A DNA stretch of 64,000 bases from NCBI GenBank assembly GCA_003415625.1, contig PYIU01000001.1:496001-560000 (forward strand), in the 5' to 3' direction. The position numbers and the translations under genes were made by a program. The stretch is from Aquanectria penicillioides. Lineage: Eukaryota > Ascomycota > Sordariomycetes > Hypocreales > Nectriaceae. The notes under the pieces are model-generated. The model was given only the letters and a program-made list of their open reading frames with translations. It was not told the origin of the DNA and did no database searches. Shown piece by piece: positions 56,689-64,000 of this stretch (its first letter is position 1; each line of letters begins with the position of its first letter).

Positions 56689-58506
56689 ATGATGATACCT
56701 TTCTTTTGTGTCGCGGCTCTCTTGAGCGCGACTGCGTTGGCAGCTCCATCCACCTCATCGAGATATTCATCCAACCAAACACCTTCTGTGAAAATTAAGA
56801 ATGGCACTTACCAGGGCGTTCATTCGGATGGCTACGACCAAGACTTCTTTCTCGGAGTTCCCTATGCTCTCCCTCCAGTTGGTGATTTGAGATTCCGCAA
56901 CCCCTATTCTTTGAATGAGTCCTGGTCCGGCGCCAGAAAGGCCGCCAAACTTTCCCCAGAATGTGTGGGATACGGCGTGAGTGACATCATTGCTTACCCC
57001 GTTCATGAGTTAATAGGGCATACAGGCATCACAGATGGGATACAACGTTAGTGAGGTACGTTCTCTTGGCGCATTCATCCGAAACTATAGACTGACTACT
57101 CGTCAAAGGATTGCTTGTACTTAAACATCATTCGTCCGTCTGGTTACGAGCACCGGAAACTTCCCGTCGCGGTTTGGATCCATGGTGGAGCTTTTACTCA
57201 AGGTGGAGGATCCGATCTTCGTTACAACCTTTCATTTATTGTGGACCGCTCAGTGCAAATTGGCCACCCAATCATTGGAGTTAGCATCAACTATCGGCTC
57301 AGTGCCTGGGGCTTTCTCAACTCTAAAGAGCTGTTTGACAGTGGGGAGTCCAATATGGGGTTCCGTGACCAGAGACTCTCTCTACATTGGATACAAGAGA
57401 ACATTGCTGCATTCGGAGGCGACCCGAAGAAGGTGACAATATGGGGACAGAGTGCCGGGGCCGCTTCGGTCGGAGCTCAAGTTATCGCCTTTAATGGCCG
57501 TGACGATGGTCTCTTCCGCAGCGCCATCATGGAAAGTGGCAGTCCAGTGGCGCTGGGCAGCCAGTCTACCCTCTCCGACGATTTGTATAGCACATTGCTC
57601 CAACAAACGGAATGCGACACGACTTCCAATGCCCTTAGCTGTCTGCGAAGTCTCTCATTTGAATCGCTGAATAAGGTCATCAATACAACGGCGCTATCTG
57701 GATCCTGGAGCCCAAAGATCGATGGCGATTTCGTTGCGCGCCACTCATCACAGCAACTTTCCGATGGTAACTTTGTCAAGGTCCCAATCATCATTGGCGC
57801 CACCACTGACGAGGGAACTTCATTTGCTACCCTTGGGATTAACACTACGGAACAACTTCGTACATCGCTCGAGACCTCGTTGGATTCTTCGTTTGTTCAA
57901 GAGTTGCTTGATGCATACCCTGAAGTTTCTAAAGAATTAATCCTACCCAACTTGGCAATTGACTGGGTTCCACCTTCAAAATACGGTGCTCAATACCGCC
58001 GAGTGGCCACATACGCCGGGGACCGAACCTTTGTGGCCTCGCGCCGATTGACCGCTCAAACTTGGGCAAAACACAAACTGCCTACTTATTCCTACCGCTT
58101 CAACGCCATTCCTGCTTGGGCTACATATACCGATGGCGCAACCCATTTTGTCGAAGTTGCTTTTGCAATGTTAAATCTCGAAGGTGTTGGGTATATGCCT
58201 GTGAGGACGCCTCCTTTCCAGGGCCTCGCCGAGTCTTACAAGGACCTCGCGAGGTTGATGTCCGGCGACTGGGTCAAGTTTGTTGCGACAGGCGATCCAA
58301 ATGGCTGGAAGGGCCGTGAGAAGGCAATGGCAAGCCTCGGTAGAGCGGTTCCCGTATGGCCAAAGTATACGGCAGGTAGACGTAATGAGGCTCCGAAGAA
58401 CTTTTTGTACAATGGCAACGTCACAAGCTCGGTAGAATCTGATACATGGAGAGAGAAGGCAATCACATTGATAAACGAGGCTAATTTGGACCAATATGAT
58501 CGCTGA
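56689..58506 (+). CDS. Secreted type-B carboxylesterase/lipase
   Basis: Three exons, 56689..56976, 57026..57055 and 57109..58506, 571 aa. The 30-bp middle exon (ASQMGYNVSE) is needed to keep the frame and the conserved SEDCLYLNI. The start is the ATG at 56689; MMIPFFCVAALLSATALAAP is a signal peptide. The fold is the carboxylesterase/cholinesterase type: FLGVPYALPPVGDLRF, SEDCLYLNI, WIHGGAFTQGGG (oxyanion hole), the nucleophile in IWGQSAGAASV (GxSxG), the acid in GATTDEGTSF and the base in DGATHFVEVAF. Family length is 530-570 aa. Secreted, it would hydrolyse esters outside the cell. The substrate is unknown. Confidence 0.9.
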
Positions 58507-58724
58507 CATTGCGACGAGATGGTTTTGGAGGATGGCGGGCAGGGATTTTGAGCAATGTCATCCAAATAATTGCGCCACGTTTAGCCACTTTAGGACCACT
58601 AAAAAGTCGATTCAATTCTAAAGATTTATCTGCGACAGAAATACAAGAATAGTTGAAGCTTCCTTGGTATCAATCCGTTGACTGAGACCAAATGGAGCTA
58701 TTGCTTATACGGTTCGGTTCTACT
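58507..58724. other. Spacer between convergent genes
   Basis: 3' ends of the esterase and the F-box-like gene meet here. No gene seen. Confidence 0.5.
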
Positions 58725-60365
58725 CTAGACTTTTTCTGCCTCCCCATCAAAAACAAGATGATACCATTCTTTTGGATAATATTCTTCCCCGCCCAGCCTT
58801 TGAATCACCCCTCTCGTCATTTTGCGCAACTGATTCCAATCCTCATCGCTTTTCGTCCAAAGAGCTTCCACGTCTCTCCATGGTCTCTCATTAATCTCGA
58901 ATAGGGCATGGGCAGAAAAGTAGCTGAGATTTTCCATTCTGGTACACCGGAGACTCGGACATGATTCAGTGAGGTACTCAAATAGCTCAGACCAGATTCC
59001 ACCATTTGGACGAATTTTGACATCGCTGAGATTGATGCATTGGAGTTCAGAAAAATCCTCCAGCCTTGACTTGTGTTGAATAAGTTGGATTATGGACGGA
59101 ATGCTGGTCCAGATGCGGTATAGAGACAAACTTTGGAGACTCCCAACCTTTAGATCACGGTGACTGGCGAGTTTATCCAAGTCGAGAAAGTGGGACGCAG
59201 TGATAGCAAGAGACTCGAGGTTCTCGCATGAAGCCACAAAATCCCATAGGCAATCTTGATAGTGTTGGTTGGGAAATTTCGACTGCAGGTTGCTTGGAGG
59301 GACACAGTCTGACGCTGGCATTCCATCAGAAACACCCTCGTCGTTGATATCGAGAATTTCAACAATTGAGTGGAAATTTCCACCCCGTCCGGTTTCGTCC
59401 GCAATTGACAGTGATAAATGCTTGAGAAGGCATCTTGCTTCCCTTGTCATGTCCTTAGTGAATAGCTGGACATCTTTCGTACAGGGAAGTGTAAGGCGGA
59501 GCTCAGCGAGGTGTTGAAACGCAGGCGAATTGAATCCCTGGCGGACTGTGGTTGCGATTGCCTCGATTGCTTTTGTGTCATAGCAATAGGCCTCATCCCC
59601 ATTCTCCAAACTCAATGTATAAGCTTGAGGAAAAGACATGCTGAACGCCTCTAGACTATCTAGAGTGTCGAACAACTCAAGCAACATGCTGTATTCTGTG
59701 GATTTGTCATAGTGCAGCTTCAGCCCTCGGTCATCATGATATTTGACTGGCCCGTCCTCGTCGAACATATCCTCAAAGACACAGTCACCTGTAATTGCGG
59801 GGTAGTTGGATGGTGGCGTAAACATGTACTCGATTTCAACCGGCTCATCTTTAAAATAATGCCGCTCAACATAGGACGTTCGGGGATTAGTGACCCTGTA
59901 ATGCGTGGTGAAGATCCTTTTAAATGTCGAGGCGTGGCAGATTTCGGTGATTTCCAACTTTCGGATATTCTTACGGGAGGGCGGTAGTGTGTTGTTGTTG
60001 TTTGAAGACCGTCTATTTCTTTGGGCGGTGCATGCGATAGGCGCTTGTAGAAAGCAAGCAAAATTAATGTCGATAGGCCACCACAGATGCTCTTGTAAGC
60101 GTGATGTAACCGTCTGGTACCAGTCGCGAGAAACAAGCCGCAAGTTGCAGAGAGCAGATACGTTAGGTGTGGTACAAAACATGGGGATTCTTCTGAACCT
60201 ATGCTCAGATGCTGTAAACTTTTCAAAGTCATGGTCTTGGTTATAGACATCAAAACTATAACGAGGATCAACTGCCAGGAACAGGAAATGGGACGCGATC
60301 TTATTCCGGATTTCTGGTGGAAGGAATGTTTCTGACTGCATGTCGTGCATTGTTCTTTCAACCAT
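58725..60365 (-). CDS. F-box-like/LRR-like fungal protein
   Basis: Intact single exon, 546 aa from the ATG at 60365 (a longer upstream frame has no ATG). The N-terminus FLPPEIRNKIASHFLF is an F-box-like helix pair, followed by LCNLRLVSRDWYQTVTSRL, the usual second F-box part. The remainder holds irregular leucine-rich stretches such as LAELRLTLPC, LKHLSLSIADE, LESLAITASHFLDL, LQSLSLYRIW and ELQCINLSDVKI, as in F-box proteins that bind targets through a leucine-rich repeat domain. F-box proteins link substrates to SCF ubiquitin ligases. The target is unknown. Confidence 0.8.
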   Translation of the reverse strand: MVERTMHDMQSETFLPPEIRNKIASHFLFLAVDPRYSFDVYNQDHDFEKFTASEHRFRRIPMFCTTPNVSALCNLRLVSRDWYQTVTSRLQEHLWWPIDINFACFLQAPIACTAQRNRRSSNNNNTLPPSRKNIRKLEITEICHASTFKRIFTTHYRVTNPRTSYVERHYFKDEPVEIEYMFTPPSNYPAITGDCVFEDMFDEDGPVKYHDDRGLKLHYDKSTEYSMLLELFDTLDSLEAFSMSFPQAYTLSLENGDEAYCYDTKAIEAIATTVRQGFNSPAFQHLAELRLTLPCTKDVQLFTKDMTREARCLLKHLSLSIADETGRGGNFHSIVEILDINDEGVSDGMPASDCVPPSNLQSKFPNQHYQDCLWDFVASCENLESLAITASHFLDLDKLASHRDLKVGSLQSLSLYRIWTSIPSIIQLIQHKSRLEDFSELQCINLSDVKIRPNGGIWSELFEYLTESCPSLRCTRMENLSYFSAHALFEINERPWRDVEALWTKSDEDWNQLRKMTRGVIQRLGGEEYYPKEWYHLVFDGEAEKV

Positions 60366-60886
60366 CCGAGCAGCACTTCGTTGTTCGTGCGATGAAGCAA
60401 TCTCATCCAGCCTTGGGGAATACAATAAAATATATCTGGCGGTAACGAAGGCGTATGGTGTAATTACTTGTCGATTTTGTGTCGTCACAATGAGTTTGAT
60501 GATTGCGTTTGGGTTGTGTAAACGATGAAAAGTTCAACAGTTAGGCAGCAGCTGACCAAATAGACTGACAGATGATTTGCCTGGATAAATAAAGCCCAAG
60601 GCTGACTGCAGCCATTGTAGTCGACAAGGGCCTCTGATGGATCCCTTCGATATACCGCCGAACTTTATCCACGACATGTGCCTTGTCGTTTATGCGTATA
60701 TTTCACAGATGCCCTCTCACTCATGCCAGGTCTTATTATTGACATACGACTGGTCGGTTAGTTAATGGGTACGAGTTAAGCAACCCCTCAATCTTTAGGT
60801 AGCAATCGTTTAGCTTCTACAGAGAAAAGAAAACTACTCATAAAGCGTGGATTTAAATAACAACAGATTGCCAACTATTTACAAAT
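60366..60886. other. Spacer, no recognised gene
   Basis: F-box gene promoter and the 3' flank of the hydrolase gene. Confidence 0.5.
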
Positions 60887-62025
60887 TTATTTGGGTCTTA
60901 GGGTGAGGCTGTGTCCACTAATGCTTGGGGCTTCTTCAAATAACTTTGCCAGCCGCTCATCCAGCCATCGAACATCTTCCATATTCCCTGGGGGCCCTCC
61001 AGCCCAATGACCCCATATCGAAGGGTAGACGTCCAACTTTGCTATTTTTTTGTCCATACATGAGACTTCATATGCTGAGTCCTCTGGCCTGGGAATTGTT
61101 AGCGTCTAGCCTGTGTAAATATTCTTCGCAAAGCTTACGGGAAATATAAGTCAGTCTTGCTTGGAAGCACGAGTGTGTGAGCCTTTATCGAGGCGAGTGC
61201 TTTCTCGAAATCTCCGTTGTATGGCTCCTGCTTACTGATATCTCCAGCTTGCCAAGTTCGCAGCATGACTAGCAAGTTTTCGGGGTCTTTGCTCAGGGCC
61301 CATTTCTCCCAAAATGTGACCATGAAGTCCTCCAGGTCCTTGGCTTTATAGTGAGATTTGAACAGCTCCTCCCGATAAAAAGCCTGTGAGAATCCCCAAC
61401 CGGCATATCCGCGACCAAAAGCCTTGAGTCCAACCTCCTTCTCGAGATCAGACCACGCTGGGGCGTTGCGACTAGGTACTTCGGCAGCTCCCACACTGCT
61501 TCCGGCCGAGCTCAGCGACTTAGCGGCGAGAAGTGCGGATTTGACCCCTTCAAGGAATACTTGATTGTGTAAAGAGGTTTTTGCAGAGCCACAAAACGGC
61601 ACGCAAATGTCCATGAAGTTTGGATATTGTGAGGCCCATTGGAACGATTGCGCGGCGCCCATTGACCATCCCAAGACTGCTCGAAGATGTTTGATACCAA
61701 GGCTCTGAACGAGCTCATGCTGGGCACGTACGTTATCGTAGAAGGAGATGTCAGGGAAAGGGAAAATGTCCGAGTTGGAGGGGCTAATAGATTGGCCATT
61801 TCCAATGAGAGCTGGAATAATGATGAAGTACTTCTTGGGATTTAGTGTCTTGTCCTCACCGACAAGCCATTCATTGTCTGCGATGGCCCCGGAAAACCAA
61901 CTGGGGTAAACCACTGCCGGCAGCGACGAATCTCCAAATGTTCGGTAGCAGATCCAAGCTGTAGGAAGCGTCCCGCCGCCCTGAAGCTTAAAGTCCCCGA
62001 GGTCAAATCTCTTGATTTCGCTCAT
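60887..62025 (-). CDS. MetX/homoserine O-acetyltransferase-family alpha/beta hydrolase
   Basis: Two exons, complement(60887..61088, 61139..62025), 362 aa; a 50-bp intron, GTAAGC donor and CCCAG acceptor. The catalytic set is complete: Ser121 in VLGWSMGAAQSFQWA, Asp292 in PSKTDLYFPPED, and His323 in WGHWAGGP. TAWICYRTFG and the NGQSISPSN region also match the family. True homoserine acetyltransferases are longer and carry a conserved RY/GxN region that I do not see. The protein therefore resembles shorter relatives, often found beside secondary-metabolism genes and acting as hydrolases or acyltransferases. Cytosolic by lack of a signal. No metabolite gene cluster is next to it. Confidence 0.85.
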
Positions 62026-63059
62026 GATGATTGTAACTGCACAGGGTAATGAGAACTGGACTAAGAAAAAATGACAGATGAGGAGATGGTTATTTTGGGT
62101 AGTGGCTATCTGAAGGCGGGGTTTTAATTATCTCCATGATGTGCTTCTCACGTCTTCCACGCCTTGAGCCGGTGCAAAGAGTTAGTTCTTCTGGCCAAAT
62201 CGAGAAGATTGCCGGGGCTTGCCGAGACGCGTTGGCCACATTTATGCTACAGGATCTGTGCGACATGTCACTTGTGCGCGAGCCCACCACCATTATCTGG
62301 CTGGCGGGGGATGAGCCGCTTGATTTAGTCACGGTTCCCGACGGGCCTGGTCTTTGATTCGGTTATGCCAGATAAGCAGTTTACTCCATTAAACATAACC
62401 ATCCATCCGAAACGAACTGTCATAGGTTATCCGTTTGAATAGCCTGCAGCAAGCATCGATACCACGGCTTCCGCAGCGCAATACGATGCCGATGGAGGGC
62501 CGGAAGATAAGGCAAGGCGTGGATGACGACCTTCCTCTTTGTGTCTCTGGCTTCTCGCGAGTCTCCAATACCTCGATGGTCCTTGGGAGTAGCCCCGGAA
62601 ATGAAGTACCCTGAACTTGAAAGCCTCAAAATAGTCGTGTCAACGTTCCCGCAACCCCGCATTCCAAGTGCATCAAGTGCGTGACCCAAAGCAAGACACC
62701 CGCGCCCTGTCGTGGGCCTCGTGTCGTAGTGGGGGGACGCCAACTGCAGCGAGGGTCCGTCTCATACGGATTGGGCCATCGGCATTGGTTCGAGATCTGA
62801 GATAGATTCATTGTTTACTCAAAGATAGCAAAGTGGGATGACGAGACCGTGCTTAGCCGGATCATAATCCCAAGAGGGGCAATGCACTGATCAGCCTATC
62901 GGTCGTAATCAATGTGCTTGAGGAGCCTTCATAAAGCAGGGATCGAACGGAGGGAGCCTGATGATTCCAATTCATCTTTCATCTTGATCGGCGGAGTTTA
63001 TCTGAGGCGCCCTACTTCACTGACCACTGTTTGATTGACGATATTTATTCCCAGCAACG
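62026..63059. other. 1 kb spacer, no recognised gene
   Basis: Promoter regions of the hydrolase (minus) and formamidase (plus). Short frames at 62,136 and 62,420 lack any domain. Confidence 0.5.
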
Positions 63060-64000
63060 ATGCCCGGAAAAGTGAGGACTGCGCTCCGTGTTGATCTGGA
63101 AAAGCCTGCCACAGAGCAGCCCTTCCTTCACGTAAGACCACGAATCCTCTACCCCAAGCTCAGTGAGAAACAGGCTAACAATCCAAGAACCGATGGCATC
63201 CTGACGGTACAGCCTGACCTCTTCCTTTTTGCAGCTCATTGATTGACTGATTTATTGGTAAACAGTCCCCTTTTGCGGCACAATTGGCGATGGAGAGACT
63301 GTCAAAATCGAGTGCCTCGATTGGACGGGTGGTCAAATCGGAAACAATGATTCGGCAGACGATATCTTGAATGTTGACCTGAGCAAGATCCACTACCTCT
63401 CTGGACCGTTCGAGATCAAGGGCGCCGAGCCCGGTGACGTTCTTTGCGTCGAGATCCAAGATGTGCAGCCTCTCGAGGAGCAACCGTGGGGGTTCACCGG
63501 CATTTTTCACAAGACCAATGGAGGTGGATTTCTCGATGAGATTTATCCGCACGCGTACGGCATCACACCGCTGGCTCGATGAGGGAGCCCTCTGCTAATA
63601 TTTGCATCCAGTGCCAAGGCGATCTGGGATTTCGAAGGCATCCACTGCACATCCAGACATATCCCGGGCGTCAAGTTCGCAGGCCTCATCCATCCCGGCA
63701 TTTTGGGCTGTGCGCCTTCAGCAGAGGTATTGGCCGAGTGGAACCGCCGCGAAGGCGAGCTCATCCAGGCAAACGTCCTGGAGCGTACGGTCGCGAACCC
63801 CCCGCTGGAGCTAAACTCGCATGCCGGAACAGCCGACGAAGCCACCGCGCGAAAGATTGCCAAGGAGGGTGCCCGAACAATCCCTGGACGACCCGAACAC
63901 GGTGGAAACTGCGATATCAAGAACCTCTCGCGAGGCAGCAAGGTTTACCTGCCAGTGCATGTACCGGGAGCCAAGTTCAGTGTTGGCGATTTGCATTTCT
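63060..64000 (+). CDS. Formamidase/acetamidase (FmdA_AmdA), 3' end outside the window
   Basis: Exons 63060..63131, 63188..63206 (19 bp), 63266..63554 and 63612 to beyond 64,000. The tiny second exon supplies NRWHP, a conserved piece of the family, and is required for the frame. Recognised blocks: VPFCGTIGDGETVKIECLDW, IGNNDSADDI, IHYLSGPFEIKGAEPGDVL, PWGFTGIFHKTNGGGFLDE, then AKAIWDFEGIHC, RHIPGVKF, LIHPGILGCAPS and PEHGGNCDIKNLSRGS, with the known metal-binding/active-site Gly-Gly-Asn-Cys region. Formamidases release ammonia and formate from formamide, letting the fungus use it as a nitrogen source. The normal length is about 410 aa; roughly 270 are seen here. Cytosolic. Confidence 0.93.

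Overview
The window is nuclear DNA from a filamentous ascomycete, most likely a Sordariomycete of the Hypocreales type. The reasons are the many spliceosomal introns of about 47-90 bp with GT..AG ends, HET-domain genes, a relic of a nucleoside-phosphorylase/ankyrin NLR, a fungal Zn2Cys6 regulator, a dispersed 5S rRNA gene, and one 5S copy that carries a repeat-induced-point-mutation (RIP)-like excess of C-to-T and G-to-A changes. I cannot name the species from the sequence. No ribosomal protein, tRNA or intact transposon was recognised.

Left part (1-14 kb): an Fe(II)/2-oxoglutarate dioxygenase-like gene, an MFS transporter whose frame breaks three times, a HET-domain gene with one frame break, and an intact alpha/beta hydrolase. 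These are separated by long stretches with no recognisable gene. Middle part (14-24 kb): a single-exon secreted precursor of eleven tandem peptide units separated by Lys-Arg sites (Kex2-type repeat peptide precursor), a decayed PNP-ankyrin NLR gene, a DEAD-box helicase of the Mss116/CYT-19 type, and two neighbouring low-complexity Gly/Ser/His-rich proteins. From 24 to 28 kb I see no gene. From 28 to 45 kb come a pathogen-related-protein-like gene, a secreted GMC oxidoreductase, a Zn2Cys6 factor divergent from a DUF7730/2EXR-like gene, an alkyltransferase-like (ATL) DNA-damage protein, an intact caspase-domain protein with a long unknown C-terminal half, and a cysteine-rich GPI-anchor-type surface protein.

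The clearest functional cluster is an arsenic island at 46.7-52.2 kb. It holds an Acr3 arsenite exporter, an Acr2-type arsenate reductase, an ArsM arsenite methyltransferase and a bZIP protein, laid out as two divergent pairs. Arsenate would be reduced (Acr2), then either pumped out (Acr3) or methylated (ArsM), with the bZIP protein a candidate regulator. The island and a second HET gene lie between two 5S rRNA copies in the same orientation: an intact one at 55.88-56.00 kb and a mutated one at 46.14-46.26 kb. The right end carries a type-B carboxylesterase, an F-box/LRR-like protein, a MetX-family alpha/beta hydrolase and the 5' part of a formamidase gene cut by the window edge.

Several otherwise well-conserved genes are broken by single-base length changes, mostly in short homopolymers (MFS x3, HET-1, the pathogen-related-like gene, the Ser/His-rich gene). 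I mark these as probable sequencing or assembly errors rather than certain pseudogenes. Exon boundaries were placed by hand from splice consensus, frame continuity and family expectation. No alignment or database search was run.
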